A DNA stretch of 64,000 nucleotides, taken from an uncultured Sutterella sp. (lineage in GTDB: Bacteria; Pseudomonadota; Gammaproteobacteria; Burkholderiales; Burkholderiaceae_F). The stretch covers positions 42,592-106,591 of the forward strand of contig CAJMEC010000001.1 of NCBI GenBank assembly GCA_905212345.1, in the 5' to 3' direction. Shown here piece by piece: positions 18,472-28,161 of this stretch; position 1 is the stretch's first letter, and the number at the start of each line of letters is the position of its first letter. The translations under genes were made by a program, and so were the position numbers. The notes beneath the pieces are model-generated. The model was not told the origin of the DNA. It was given only the letters and a program-made list of their open reading frames with translations, and did no database searches.

Positions 18472-20499
18472 ATGTCTAGCCCCCGTTTTGTCAGTGTGGC
18501 ACTGGATATTCCTTTATTGCCGCCGTTGACCTACAAAGTGATGGAAGGGACGTCTCCCAAGATAGGGGACCGTTGTGTTGTACCTATTGGCAACCGTTTG
18601 GTGGTGGGTCTTATTGTTGGCGCTAGCAATCAGACGGATATCGCTGAAGAAAAACAAAAAAGCTATATTCGATTGCTCAATGAGACAGAGGCATTGGGAG
18701 CAAGTTGGCTGAAGCTGACGAAATTTGCTTCGGATTACTATCAGCACTCCTGGGGAGAGGTAGCGATTGGTGCCTTACCGCCTTTTTTTCGCAGTAAACC
18801 AGGGCCTAAATATGAACAGTCTTTAGAAAGACTTAGAAAGCCATACAAATTAAAAAAAATCGGTCAAACCGTTCCCGCTTTGCGACTCAATGATGAGCAA
18901 ACAGCGGCGGTGGAGGCCTTGGCTGCAAGCTCAGGTTTTCGGACTTTTGTATTACATGGTGTGACGGGTAGCGGGAAAACTGAGGTTTATCTGCGGATGA
19001 TCGAAAGAGTGTTTTCGGTCAATCCACAGGCACAGGTGCTTTTTCTTGTTCCGGAAATCAACTTGACGCCGCAATTGCAAGAAAGAGTGAGGAGTCATTT
19101 CCCAGACCGATCTATGGCTACATTGCACTCGGGATTAGCCAATGGGGAAAGAGCCAAGGCCTGGCTGGCGGCGCATGAAAAACGTGTCCAAATATTGATT
19201 GGCACCCGCATGGCAATCTTTGCGGATATGCCTAATCTTGATCTGATTATTGTCGATGAAGAACACGACTTGTCTTATAAGGCCGGCGACGGAATTCGGT
19301 ATTCGGCTCGAGATTTGGCCGTAAAATTGGCCCAGTTGCGTGGTATTGCGGTTGTGTTGGGATCGGCAACGCCATCGCTGGAGACCTGGAGCAAAGTCAA
19401 AAGCGGTCGCTATCATTTGTTAACCTTGAGTAAACGGGCAGTGCAAGGGGCGAAATTGCCAACCTTGAGTGTTGTCAATCCCAAAAATCAGAAACTGGTT
19501 AAGGGACTTTGTTCTGAAGTCATTGACGCTATTAGTGAGACACTTCAGAAAAATGAACAAGTCATCATTTTCTTAAATCGACGCGGTTATGCCCCTGTTT
19601 TAACCTGCCCGAGTTGCGGTTGGCTCTCTAAGTGTCCTCACTGTTCAACCTATGCGGTTTATCACAAGTTTCACGCGAAACTGATTTGCCATCATTGCGG
19701 GTGGTCCACGCCTGTTTACAGTCGTTGTCCAGATTGTGGCAATGTGGATTTGCAACCGATGGGAGCCGGCACACAAAGAATTGAAGAAACACTAGAAGAG
19801 CTCTGGCCACAGGCGAAGATTTTAAGAATAGACCGCGACACGACACAGCGAAAAAATGCAGCAAAGTTGGCTTTTGATGCTGTCCATGCCGGCGACGTTG
19901 ATATCTTGGTCGGCACTCAAATGGTGGCTAAGGGGCACGATTTTCAAAAAGTCTCCTTAGTGGTGGTGCTCAATATTGATGCTCAGTTAGTAAGTGCCAA
20001 TCCCAGAGGTGAAGAAAGAGCGTTTGCTAATTTAATGCAAGTCGCCGGTCGTGCCGGTCGCTTTGGTTTGTCGGCTCGTATGATTGTTCAAAGCCGATTT
20101 GGTGACAGGGAGCTGTTTGCGGCGCTGGCCGAACAAAACTACTGCCGTTATGCTGATTCTCTTTTATCAACCCGAAAGGCTGAAAATGCGGTTCCTTTCG
20201 TTTGCCAGGCACTTTTACTAGCTGACGATGTCAAAATCGAAAAGGTTCTTGAGTTTTTAACTCAAGCTCTGAGGTTGGGCGAGGATATTTTGACGGCTCA
20301 AGTTAATCAACAGGTTGTCATCTATGATCCGATCCCCATGGCGGTGATGAGGGTGGCTGACAAGGAACGCGGCCAACTATTGGTAGAGGCTTCCTCGAGA
20401 GGGGCTATGGGGTTATTTTTAAAGCAATGGTATCGGGCGCTCAGTGAAATACGCTCATCGGTTCATTGGACAATAGACGTGGATCCTATCGACGTATGA
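18472..20499 (+). CDS. priA: Primosomal replication-restart helicase PriA
   Basis: PriA reloads the replisome at stalled forks. The 675-residue product has the N-terminal DNA-binding domain, the P-loop GVTGSGKT at about 163-170, and the DEEH box in IIVDEEHD. A zinc-binding region has paired cysteines (CPSCGW, CPHCS, CHHCGW, CPDCG), and helicase motifs include GTQMVAKGHDF and QVAGRAGR. I chose the ATG at 18472 over a TTG two codons earlier. A TACAAT at 18434 may be its -10 element. Its last codons overlap the next gene by four bases (ATGA). Confidence 0.96.
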   Translation: MSSPRFVSVALDIPLLPPLTYKVMEGTSPKIGDRCVVPIGNRLVVGLIVGASNQTDIAEEKQKSYIRLLNETEALGASWLKLTKFASDYYQHSWGEVAIGALPPFFRSKPGPKYEQSLERLRKPYKLKKIGQTVPALRLNDEQTAAVEALAASSGFRTFVLHGVTGSGKTEVYLRMIERVFSVNPQAQVLFLVPEINLTPQLQERVRSHFPDRSMATLHSGLANGERAKAWLAAHEKRVQILIGTRMAIFADMPNLDLIIVDEEHDLSYKAGDGIRYSARDLAVKLAQLRGIAVVLGSATPSLETWSKVKSGRYHLLTLSKRAVQGAKLPTLSVVNPKNQKLVKGLCSEVIDAISETLQKNEQVIIFLNRRGYAPVLTCPSCGWLSKCPHCSTYAVYHKFHAKLICHHCGWSTPVYSRCPDCGNVDLQPMGAGTQRIEETLEELWPQAKILRIDRDTTQRKNAAKLAFDAVHAGDVDILVGTQMVAKGHDFQKVSLVVVLNIDAQLVSANPRGEERAFANLMQVAGRAGRFGLSARMIVQSRFGDRELFAALAEQNYCRYADSLLSTRKAENAVPFVCQALLLADDVKIEKVLEFLTQALRLGEDILTAQVNQQVVIYDPIPMAVMRVADKERGQLLVEASSRGAMGLFLKQWYRALSEIRSSVHWTIDVDPIDV

Positions 20500-21443
20500 T
20501 GAAATTGCTCAATAAGTCTTTAGTGGCGGCATTTTGTCTCATGGGTGTTGCCTTTGCCTCTGAGAGCCAGCCAGAGCCCGGTTCAATGCTAAGCGCCAAA
20601 GAAGTCGCTTTGTCAAATTCTTTGACATGGCGGCGCAGCGGTATGCGTCACCTTTATGAACGGATGGATGTCGTCAGAAATGATACCGATCAGGCGGGAC
20701 GGTGGTCGGTCAAGCGGTATCAAAATTGGGAACAAGGCGAGATGAGTTGTGACCATAGATTTGTTTTGCTTGGAGTGGATCGGCAGTTTTCAGATCATTT
20801 AATTCTTGGCAGTACCATGGATTTTGGTAAAGGCTCGTCTTATTACACACAAGGCTCTTCTGCGACCGAAACAATGGGGGCGAGCGTTTACGGAACCTAT
20901 CGTTGGGAAGACGGTTCTTATGTCGGCGGGCTATTAAAGCTTGGCGTTCTTCGCCTCAAGAGTTTGTTTTACGATACAAAAGAAGAAAATTCCATGCAGG
21001 GGCTTTGCTTTGGGGCAGAGTACGGACGACGCATGACGCCCTGGCCACGGTTGGTTCTGGATCCGCAAGTGCGTATGACCTACAGCCGCCTGGGTTCGGA
21101 AGGCATGGAAATTCATAAAACCGATGTTCAATACGATGCCATAGAGAATCTCGTTGTGGCCTTAAGGCTAAAAAGTAAAGTGACATTGGGTGAATCCGCT
21201 TCTACCTATTTTTTATTAGGCTACTATCGAGATTTATTAGGGCGCGTTTCGGGTCGGTATTCGCAAGCTCAAGATAGACAATCGTTTACCGATTCTGTGT
21301 TTAATACATGGGGGCGGGCAAGCTTCGGGGCGGATTATCAGGTTGATGATCGAATTTCTGCCTCCATAGAAGCGGAGAAGACTTTCGGTCGTGAGTACCA
21401 AGATCATACCCGATTAAATTGCTCGGCCCGATACCGTTTTTAA
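20496..21443 (+). CDS. Autotransporter-type outer-membrane beta-barrel protein without passenger
   Basis: The 315-residue product begins with a signal peptide (SLVAAFCLMGVAFA, cleavage near residue 24). The rest alternates polar and hydrophobic residues with many aromatics and ends in SARYRF, the terminal phenylalanine typical of barrels inserted by BAM. The C-terminal two thirds resemble the autotransporter beta domain (TYFLLGYYRDLLG, WGRASFGADYQVDDRISASIEAEKTFG). There is little room for a passenger, so it may be a small barrel or a cut-down autotransporter. The ATG overlaps the priA stop, suggesting translational coupling. No specific function can be assigned. Confidence 0.75.
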   Translation: MMKLLNKSLVAAFCLMGVAFASESQPEPGSMLSAKEVALSNSLTWRRSGMRHLYERMDVVRNDTDQAGRWSVKRYQNWEQGEMSCDHRFVLLGVDRQFSDHLILGSTMDFGKGSSYYTQGSSATETMGASVYGTYRWEDGSYVGGLLKLGVLRLKSLFYDTKEENSMQGLCFGAEYGRRMTPWPRLVLDPQVRMTYSRLGSEGMEIHKTDVQYDAIENLVVALRLKSKVTLGESASTYFLLGYYRDLLGRVSGRYSQAQDRQSFTDSVFNTWGRASFGADYQVDDRISASIEAEKTFGREYQDHTRLNCSARYRF

Positions 21444-21508
21444 TTACACTTGCTTACGAGACGATTACCTTTCGTTTGATAAAAAGTCCTTTATAATCTG
21501 CAATTCCT

Positions 21509-21583
21509 GCCTCCGTGGTGAAGTGGATATCATGCGACCCTCCGAAGGTCGCGTCACAGGTTCGATTCCTGTCGGAGGTACCA
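21509..21583 (+). tRNA. tRNA-Arg (anticodon CCG)
   Basis: The acceptor stem GCCTCCG pairs with CGGAGGT, allowing a G-U first pair. The anticodon stem CGACC/GGTCG encloses the loop CTCCGAA, giving anticodon CCG. The T arm contains GGTTCGATTCC, and CCA is encoded. A TATAAT at 21492 lies 12 nt upstream and is a plausible -10 element. Confidence 0.93.
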
Positions 21584-21608
21584 CCTAACAATAGTTGGCA
21601 AAAAAGCC

Positions 21609-22016
21609 ATGTTTGTCCCTGTAGATATTGCCTATCATCGTCAATCCCGAGAGTTGGAGCTCACCTACGAAAATGGAGAAAACTTTCGGCTGCCGGCGGA
21701 ATTTTTGAGGGTATTGAGTCCTTCGGCTGAGGTGCAGGGACATACACCTGATCAGGCAAGACTTCCAGTTGGAAAGCGTGAAGTCAGTATTGTTGCGATA
21801 GAGCCGGTTGGGCTGTATGCAATCAAAATAATTTTTTCAGACGGCCATGATTCGGGATACTACGACTGGGATTATTTGAGAAAACTTGCAGTCGATAAAG
21901 AGGCCTTGTGGGAGAATTACTTGGCTCGACTCAAAGAGCTAGGGGCGAGCCGAGAGCCCGATGATCCCAGAAACAAGCTGTTTGAATTACCGTTAAAGAA
22001 AACTTGTCACCACTGA
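21609..22016 (+). CDS. DUF971 domain protein
   Basis: The 135-residue protein has the DUF971 pattern (ELELTYENGENFRLPAEFLRVLSPSAEV, then VGLYAIKIIFSDGHDSGYYDWDYL). The same fold forms the N-terminal domain of gamma-butyrobetaine hydroxylase. Free-standing copies next to ubiE are common in betaproteobacteria. A role linked to ubiquinone synthesis or iron-sulfur metabolism is guessed from that context only. Its stop is 1 nt before ubiE, so the two are co-transcribed. Confidence 0.88.
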   Translation: MFVPVDIAYHRQSRELELTYENGENFRLPAEFLRVLSPSAEVQGHTPDQARLPVGKREVSIVAIEPVGLYAIKIIFSDGHDSGYYDWDYLRKLAVDKEALWENYLARLKELGASREPDDPRNKLFELPLKKTCHH

Positions 22017-22017
22017 T

Positions 22018-22773
22018 ATGTCTCAGGAAAATAACCGCCACGAAACCGATTTCGGTTTTAAACGCATTGCAGAAGAAGATAAGGCTAAACAAGTCAGGGA
22101 AGTATTTGACTCAGTCGCTCCCAAATATGACTTAATGAATGATGTTTTGTCTTTTGGAATGCATCGTCTCTGGAAGCGATATGCCATTCATAAAGCCGAT
22201 GTGGCCCGCGGGATGAAGGTCCTGGACCTGGCGGCTGGAACTGCCGATCTTTCGCTTCAGTTTGCCAAGCTTGTGGGACGTGACGGTGAGGTTTGGCCGA
22301 CTGACATTAACCGCTCCATGCTGAGTATCGGGGCTAAGCGCATGCGTGAGGCCGGATTTGATATGCCGGTTGTTCAGTGTGACTGCGAAAAGTTGCCATT
22401 CCCGGACGATACGTTTCACGTGGTGATGGTCAGTTTTGGCTTACGTAATATGACACATAAAGATCGCGCGCTCAGTGAAATGCAAAGAGTGTGTAAACCG
22501 GGCGGCAAAGTGATGGTTTTGGAATTTTCTAAAATTAACAAATTACTGGCGCCCTTTTATGATTTTTACTCTTTCCGTCTGATGCCGTGGCTGGGCGGAA
22601 AGATATCCGGCGACAGTGAGAGTTACCGATATTTACCGGAATCAATCCGTATGCATCCGAGTCAGCCGGTGTTGGCAGAAATGATGCGCACGGCCGGTCT
22701 TGAAGATGTTCATTGGCACAATTTAACGTTTGGTGTTTGTGCCTTGCATATCGGTAGAAAGCCGATAAAGTAG
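22018..22773 (+). CDS. ubiE: Ubiquinone/menaquinone C-methyltransferase UbiE
   Basis: UbiE methylates the quinone ring in ubiquinone and menaquinone synthesis with S-adenosylmethionine. The 251-residue product has YDLMNDVLSFGMHRLWKR, the SAM motif VLDLAAGTADLSLQFA, and the family signatures VSFGLRNMTHKDRALSEM and RVCKPGGKVMVLEFSK. It starts right after the DUF971 gene. The quinone it helps make would feed the cytochrome bd oxidase. Confidence 0.97.
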   Translation: MSQENNRHETDFGFKRIAEEDKAKQVREVFDSVAPKYDLMNDVLSFGMHRLWKRYAIHKADVARGMKVLDLAAGTADLSLQFAKLVGRDGEVWPTDINRSMLSIGAKRMREAGFDMPVVQCDCEKLPFPDDTFHVVMVSFGLRNMTHKDRALSEMQRVCKPGGKVMVLEFSKINKLLAPFYDFYSFRLMPWLGGKISGDSESYRYLPESIRMHPSQPVLAEMMRTAGLEDVHWHNLTFGVCALHIGRKPIK

Positions 22774-22840
22774 TCGAGCAATAAGTTTTCCCTCTTAACC
22801 TGAAGGGGATTTTGTTTCAGGTCCTTAGGAGTTTTTCTCA

Positions 22841-23815
22841 ATGAAAAAATGGATTGCGATTTTAGCGATTGGTTTGACCATGATGTCGCTATCAGTTTCA
22901 GCTGATGCGGCCAGACGTTTCGGAGGCGGTATGAGTTTCGGCCGTTCCGCCCCTACGCTTCATAAAGCGACACCAGCGCCTTCAGCGGGCATTAACCAAC
23001 AACGTGTTAATCCCCAACAGCAACAGCGCCAACAACAGGCCGCCCCCGCTCAGCAGCCGCGTCCTCAAACCGCGGCTCCCAGCCCCATGCGCGGCATGCT
23101 GATGGGTTTAGCTGCCGCATTAGGTATTACCGCTTTGGCTCATGCATTGGGTCTTGGCGAAGGCTTTGCCCAATTTTTGATGATCGCTTTAATGGCTCTT
23201 GTGGCCTTTTACGTTATCAGAATGCTTTTGGGATTGTTCCTCGTGAAACGTAGGCCCGCGGGAATGCCGGGGCATTCCGCTGAAGCGTCTCGCCAAGATT
23301 CCATGCAAAGCCGCTACGATTATGCTTCTTCTGAGCCGCAGAGCTCGCAGAGCGCGCAGAGCGCTTTCAGTGGTTCTTCGCCTATGGCCGGAAGTGTTCT
23401 GGATGAGCTTAATAATCCGACTTCCGCACAGAAAGTGGAACTGCCGGCCGATTTCGACGTGGAACAGTTCTTGAAAGTAGCGGAGGCCAACTTCGCTAAG
23501 ATGCAAAAGGCTTGGGATACCGGTAATGTGACGTCGCTTTCTGACTTTACGACCGACGAAGTGTTCCGCACTGTTACCCATCAGTTGCGTGAACGGGGTG
23601 CGCAGGATTATCAGACTGAAATTGTGACCCTGAAGTCGGACTTCCGTGGAATTGTGCGCGATGGTGAAGAGTATCTTGCTGGTGTTCATTTTGACGGGAC
23701 GTTAAACGTGAGTGGCGAAGCCGAACGCGTCGATGAAACGTGGATTTTGACTAAACCTGTTCGCGGTCAGGGCGGTTGGCTTTTGGCTGGTATTCACCAG
23801 GAATCCGAGGCGTAA
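22841..23815 (+). CDS. Tim44-like domain membrane protein
   Basis: The 324-residue protein has a signal peptide ending near SADA. A low-complexity Gln/Pro-rich linker follows (about residues 40-80), then two hydrophobic segments around residues 85-130 and a second flexible linker rich in Ser/Gln. The C-terminal Tim44-like domain runs from about 195 to the end (EQFLKVAEANFAKMQKAWDTG and later GGWLLAGIHQ). Such proteins follow ubiE in many betaproteobacteria. The domain may bind lipid or membranes, but the function is unknown. SD sequence TAGGAG lies ahead of the ATG. Confidence 0.88.
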   Translation: MKKWIAILAIGLTMMSLSVSADAARRFGGGMSFGRSAPTLHKATPAPSAGINQQRVNPQQQQRQQQAAPAQQPRPQTAAPSPMRGMLMGLAAALGITALAHALGLGEGFAQFLMIALMALVAFYVIRMLLGLFLVKRRPAGMPGHSAEASRQDSMQSRYDYASSEPQSSQSAQSAFSGSSPMAGSVLDELNNPTSAQKVELPADFDVEQFLKVAEANFAKMQKAWDTGNVTSLSDFTTDEVFRTVTHQLRERGAQDYQTEIVTLKSDFRGIVRDGEEYLAGVHFDGTLNVSGEAERVDETWILTKPVRGQGGWLLAGIHQESEA

Positions 23816-23841
23816 TCGCACACCACGTCGCTAGGTAACAG

Positions 23842-23875
23842 AGGGCCGCATTTTTTAATGTGGCCCTTTTTGTTT
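23842..23875 (+). terminator. Terminator after the Tim44-like gene
   Basis: A stem GGGCCGCATT / AATGTGGCCC with one G-U pair and a T-rich loop is followed by TTTTTGTTT. Confidence 0.85.
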
Positions 23876-23956
23876 CTAGCCTTGTCTGCGCAGAAGTGCA
23901 AGGAATGAATCGAGTACAATACGGTTAATTGACATATCTATACTAAAAGTCATTTT

Positions 23957-25315
23957 ATGAATATCGTTATTCTTGCCGCCGGCATGGGTAAGCGGATGCG
24001 TTCACGTCTGCCGAAAGTGCTTCAGCCCCTTGCTGACAAGCCCATGCTCGAGCATGTCATTGAAAAAGCCCGTCTTTTAGGTTCCAATAATCGCTTAATC
24101 GTTGTCATTGGCCACGGTGCCGAGGCAGTAAAAGCGTATTTTGAAAAAGACGAAGATATCACTTTTGCTTTACAAGCTGAGCAGTTGGGAACGGGGCATG
24201 CATTGCTCCAAGCATTGCCGTACTGTGATCAAAGTGAACCCACTTTAGTGCTTTTGGGGGATGTGCCGTTGATTCGCCCAGAGACGCTGAAAAATTTGGT
24301 CCAAGCAGCCGGCAGTGGAGTCGGACTTTTAACTGTTCGTTTAGATAACCCCAGGGGGTATGGTCGAATTGTTCGTCAAGACGGTGCCGTTTGTGCCATT
24401 GTGGAAGAAAAAGACGCTACCGATGAACAGCGTGCCATTAACGAAGTTAACACAGGCATTATGGTGCTGCCGACTCGGTATCTGGAGCGTTGGCTCAATG
24501 AGTTGGGTAATGAAAACGCGCAGGGCGAATACTATCTGACCGATGTCATTGCTCGTGCGGTCTCTGAGGCAGTCGCTGTTAATTCAGCGACGGCACAGAC
24601 AGCTACGGAAGTCGAAGGCGTTAACAATAAGGTCCAATTGGCTGCTCTTGAGCGAGCCTATCAGAAAGATAATGCGCTGGGTTTGATGAATGACGGCGTT
24701 ACCCTGATTGATCCTGATCGCATTGACGTTCGGGGTGAATTGGTCTGCGGAAAAGATGTCACAATTGATGTGGGCTGCATTTTTAGCGGTAAGGTTGTGT
24801 TAGGAGACGGGGTACGAGTCGGCGCCTATTGTGTGCTCAAAGACGTTGAGATCGGCGAAGGAACAGAAATCCTGCCGTTTTGCCACTTTGATGGCGCACA
24901 GGTAGGTAAAGAGGCTCGTTTGGGACCGTACAGCCGCCTGCGTCCGGGAACGACTTTGGCCGATCAAACGCATATCGGCAACTTTGTTGAAATTAAGAAA
25001 TCCGTGGTTGGTCTGGGCAGTAAAGTAAACCACTTATCGTATATTGGTGATACAGATATGGGGGCACGGGTTAATATCGGAGCCGGAACCATTACATGTA
25101 ACTACGACGGTGTCAATAAATTCAGAACCACGATTTTGGATGACGCTTTTATTGGTTCGGATACGCAACTTGTCGCGCCGGTGACTGTTGGCAAAGGGGC
25201 GACGCTTGGAGCGGGTACAACCCTTACCAAGAATGCTCCAGATGGTGAATTGACGATTGCCCGAGCACGCCAGATGACCATTAAAGGTTGGAAACGTCCG
25301 ACGAAAAACAAATAA
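23957..25315 (+). CDS. glmU: Bifunctional UDP-GlcNAc pyrophosphorylase / glucosamine-1-phosphate acetyltransferase
   Basis: GlmU makes UDP-GlcNAc for peptidoglycan and lipid A. The 452-residue product has the uridylyltransferase signature [26 protein letters not shown], and EVNTGIM. The C-terminal half is a left-handed beta-helix of hexapeptide repeats, with the acetyltransferase sequence [22 protein letters not shown] and [11 protein letters not shown]. The next gene, glmS, makes the upstream substrate glucosamine-6-phosphate, and the spacing of 23 nt suggests one operon. Confidence 0.97.
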   Translation: MNIVILAAGMGKRMRSRLPKVLQPLADKPMLEHVIEKARLLGSNNRLIVVIGHGAEAVKAYFEKDEDITFALQAEQLGTGHALLQALPYCDQSEPTLVLLGDVPLIRPETLKNLVQAAGSGVGLLTVRLDNPRGYGRIVRQDGAVCAIVEEKDATDEQRAINEVNTGIMVLPTRYLERWLNELGNENAQGEYYLTDVIARAVSEAVAVNSATAQTATEVEGVNNKVQLAALERAYQKDNALGLMNDGVTLIDPDRIDVRGELVCGKDVTIDVGCIFSGKVVLGDGVRVGAYCVLKDVEIGEGTEILPFCHFDGAQVGKEARLGPYSRLRPGTTLADQTHIGNFVEIKKSVVGLGSKVNHLSYIGDTDMGARVNIGAGTITCNYDGVNKFRTTILDDAFIGSDTQLVAPVTVGKGATLGAGTTLTKNAPDGELTIARARQMTIKGWKRPTKNK

Positions 25316-25338
25316 ATTTAGCGATAAAGGAAAAGATC

Positions 25339-27165
25339 ATGTGCGGTATTGTTGCTGCGACTTCTAAACATCGGAATGTGGTGCCGCTTTTGGTTCAAGG
25401 ATTAAAACGTCTAGAGTATCGCGGTTATGACAGCTGCGGTGTGGCCGTTTGGAATCAGGGCCTAAAGCGTGTCAGAAGCGTCTCGCGTGTCTCCGAGCTC
25501 TCTGAGCAAATCAGCAAGGATCAGTTGCAAGGCTTTTTAGGAATCGCTCACACTCGTTGGGCTACGCACGGCGCTCCCTTGGTTTGTAATGCGCATCCGC
25601 ATTTTTCCGGTGATCAAATCGCCTTGATTCATAACGGTATTATTGAAAATTATGAGGAAATCCGTGAGGAATTGGCGGCCAAAGGTGTTCAATTTACCAG
25701 TCAAACCGATACGGAAGTCTTGGCTCACTTGGTTCGTGACAATTACACGGGCGATTTGTTGGGAGCCGTTCAAGCGGCTTTAAATCGTGTACGCGGTGCC
25801 TACGCCATTGCGGTTTTCTGTAAGGATGATCCTCATCGTGTCGTTGTGGCCCGCCAAGGTTCCCCCTTGGTTCTAGGGGTGGGCGACGGTGAGATGTTCG
25901 CCGCCTCGGATACGATGGCGCTTGCCGGAGAAACAGACCGTTTTATTTATCTGGAAGATGGCGACGTAGCGGATTTGATGCCGCAAGGCTATCAAATCTA
26001 CTCCCACCAAGGGACGAAATTTATCGCGGTTGAAAGAGAAGTTCGCCAAATGGAGGCTTTTAGCAATGCCGTGGAGCTGGGGCCGTATCGTCATTACATG
26101 CAAAAGGAAATATTTGAGCAACCGCGAGCCATTGCCGACACGCTTGAGGCGGTGGGCGAAGTAACACCAACCCTTTTTGGCGAAAAGGCCGGGGAAGTTT
26201 TCAAGGAAATTCATCGTGTTTTAATGATTGCTTGCGGAACCAGTTACTATGCGGCCTTGACTTCCAAATATTGGATAGAAGCCATTGCGGGTATTCCTTG
26301 CGATGTGGAAATTGCCAGTGAATATCGCTACCGCAAGAGTGTTCCGGATCCGAAGACCCTTGTAATCACTATTTCTCAGTCCGGCGAAACGGCCGATACA
26401 TTGGCAGCGTTAAAGCACGCGCGCGACTTAGGTATGACGCAGACGCTGACGATTTGTAATGTTTCCACCAGCGCCATGGTTCGCGAAAGTCTCTTGCGTT
26501 ACATCACGCGCGCGGGTGTGGAAATCGGCGTGGCTTCTACGAAAGCCTTTACCACACAGTTAACCGCACTCTTTTTGCTGACTCTGTGCTTGGCAAAGGT
26601 AAAGGGGTGCTTATCTGCTGAAAGTGAAGACCGATACATGAAGCTTTTGCGCCATGTGCCCAAAGCGGTAAGCGCGGTACTGGCTCTTGAACCTCAAGTG
26701 ATTGCCTGGGCTCAGCGTTTTGCAAGCAAGCAACATGCTTTGTTCTTAGGACGTGGTATTCACTATCCGATTGCTCTTGAAGGCGCTTTAAAATTAAAAG
26801 AAATCTCTTACATTCACGCGGAAGCCTATCCTGCCGGTGAACTCAAGCACGGTCCGCTGGCGTTGGTTGACGAGTCTATTCCTGTTGTGACGGTGGCGCC
26901 GAACGATGAATTGTTGGAAAAACTCAAGAGCAACATGAAAGAAGTGGAAGCGCGCAAGGGCGAACTTTATGTGTTTGCCGATGCCGATACCGGTTTGGAA
27001 TCGAGCGAACACATTCACGTTATTCGTATGCCTGAAAACTATGGGCCGCTTTCGCCGATTTTGCACGTAATTCCGTTGCAACTTTTGGCGTACCACACGG
27101 CCTTTATTCGAGGCAACGATGTGGATAAGCCACGTAACTTGGCCAAGAGCGTTACAGTAGAGTAA
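25339..27165 (+). CDS. glmS: Glutamine-fructose-6-phosphate aminotransferase (isomerizing)
   Basis: GlmS converts fructose-6-phosphate and glutamine into glucosamine-6-phosphate. The 608-residue product has the N-terminal nucleophile Cys2 (MCGIVAA), glutaminase motifs AHTRWATHG and [10 protein letters not shown], two SIS sugar-binding domains ([37 protein letters not shown]), and a C-terminus ending [10 protein letters not shown] chose the ATG at 25339 because the protein must begin Met-Cys for catalysis and AAAGGA lies upstream. Nothing resembling the Gram-positive glmS ribozyme was seen. Confidence 0.98.
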   Translation: MCGIVAATSKHRNVVPLLVQGLKRLEYRGYDSCGVAVWNQGLKRVRSVSRVSELSEQISKDQLQGFLGIAHTRWATHGAPLVCNAHPHFSGDQIALIHNGIIENYEEIREELAAKGVQFTSQTDTEVLAHLVRDNYTGDLLGAVQAALNRVRGAYAIAVFCKDDPHRVVVARQGSPLVLGVGDGEMFAASDTMALAGETDRFIYLEDGDVADLMPQGYQIYSHQGTKFIAVEREVRQMEAFSNAVELGPYRHYMQKEIFEQPRAIADTLEAVGEVTPTLFGEKAGEVFKEIHRVLMIACGTSYYAALTSKYWIEAIAGIPCDVEIASEYRYRKSVPDPKTLVITISQSGETADTLAALKHARDLGMTQTLTICNVSTSAMVRESLLRYITRAGVEIGVASTKAFTTQLTALFLLTLCLAKVKGCLSAESEDRYMKLLRHVPKAVSAVLALEPQVIAWAQRFASKQHALFLGRGIHYPIALEGALKLKEISYIHAEAYPAGELKHGPLALVDESIPVVTVAPNDELLEKLKSNMKEVEARKGELYVFADADTGLESSEHIHVIRMPENYGPLSPILHVIPLQLLAYHTAFIRGNDVDKPRNLAKSVTVE

Positions 27166-27185
27166 CCCCCATCAATAAGATAATG

Positions 27186-27226
27186 AAATGCCCCAAAGAT
27201 CGGAAATGAACTTTGGGGCATTTTTC
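27186..27226. terminator. Terminator after glmS
   Basis: A 13-bp stem (AAATGCCCCAAAG / CTTTGGGGCATTT) is followed by a T-run on the + strand. It lies in the gap shared with a convergent MarC-family gene and may also end that transcript, less strongly. Confidence 0.88.
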
Positions 27227-27245
27227 GATAAAGCGCAGTTGGGAT

Positions 27246-27902
27246 TTACATGCCGGTGGCAAAGGCTCGGATACCGGATCCGATGAACTGCACGCCGATA
27301 CAAACCAAAAGGAACCCCATTAATTTGCTGACAATGATGGTGCCGGACGGGCCAAGTTTTCTACCGCAGAAGTCGGCAGAGCGCATGACTGCCCAACAGA
27401 CCAGACAGCAAAAAACAATGGCAAGGGTCATCATGAAAAAGGTTGCGACTTGATCTTCCCAGTGAGGATATTCGGCAATTTCAGTGGAAAAACCGATGAT
27501 AACAGCCATTGTGCCGGGACCGGCGATCATCGGCATGGCGATGGGGAAAAAAGCGTAATCCTCACGATCTCGACGGACCAACGGGGCTTTATTGGGAGAG
27601 GGGGTTTGTTGGCCAAAAAGCATTTGATAACCGATGACCGCAACCATGAAGCCGCCTGCGATTCGCAACGCCCCGTAGGAAATGCCGAAAAAAGCTAATA
27701 AGAGGTTGCCAGCCAATAAACTGACAAACATGATGATGCCGGCATAAATCGCAGCCCATCTCGCTTGAGACTTGCGCTGAGCTTCATCCATGCCTTGTGT
27801 GAGGCTGATGAAAAGCGGAATTTTGGACGGCGGGTTGGTGATCACTAAAAGACTGACCAATCCAGCTAAAAAGTATTGCAGGTGAAAGATCTCAAGAGAC
27901 AT
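27246..27902 (-). CDS. MarC family (UPF0056) integral membrane protein, second copy
   Basis: The 218-residue protein has six probable membrane helices and MarC hallmarks: LLVITNPPSKIPLF near the N-terminus, FGISYGALRIAGGFMV, and PLAMPMIAGPGTMA-like sequence in the middle. It differs clearly from the copy at 6630-7286, so they are distant paralogues. The role is not established. It converges with glmS and diverges from the RND efflux operon across a gap of 259 bp. Confidence 0.88.
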   Translation of the reverse strand: MSLEIFHLQYFLAGLVSLLVITNPPSKIPLFISLTQGMDEAQRKSQARWAAIYAGIIMFVSLLAGNLLLAFFGISYGALRIAGGFMVAVIGYQMLFGQQTPSPNKAPLVRRDREDYAFFPIAMPMIAGPGTMAVIIGFSTEIAEYPHWEDQVATFFMMTLAIVFCCLVCWAVMRSADFCGRKLGPSGTIIVSKLMGFLLVCIGVQFIGSGIRAFATGM

Positions 27903-28081
27903 GTCGAGCCGATCAAAAATCGAAACATAAAAATGTCGACATTGTTACCTTTTCATTTAAAAAGGTCACTAGGTAGTAACCCTAACGTGAGTTACATTCT
28001 GAAATATTTTTTGCCTTAAAGATCAAGTAATAAAAACCAATTTTCGGTCTTTTCTGTCATAATGAACGCACTTTCACTTTT

Positions 28082-28103
28082 TGACTGAATGAACGTTCAG
28101 TCA
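28082..28103. promoter_or_regulatory. Palindromic operator upstream of the RND efflux operon
   Basis: TGACTGAA at 28082 and TTCAGTCA at 28096 form a perfect 8-bp inverted repeat around TGAACG. The overlapping core TGAACGTTCA is itself a 10-bp palindrome. It lies 58 nt before the first efflux gene, just downstream of a possible -10 (CATAAT at 28058). Size and symmetry suit a TetR-family dimer, and the operon encodes one as its last gene. Confidence 0.65.
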
Positions 28104-28161
28104 CATTTGGTTATTTATTGTCGGATCAACGCCGGCATCGATGTTTGGAGAAAGGTAAAAG

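Noticed and set aside
25316..25338. Possible glmS ribozyme before glmS
   Set aside because: The gap is only 23 nt, with a normal ribosome-binding site. No ribozyme core could fit.
27120..27128. Single DnaA box (TGTGGATAA) inside glmS
   Set aside because: An isolated box within a coding region is expected by chance in a window of this size.
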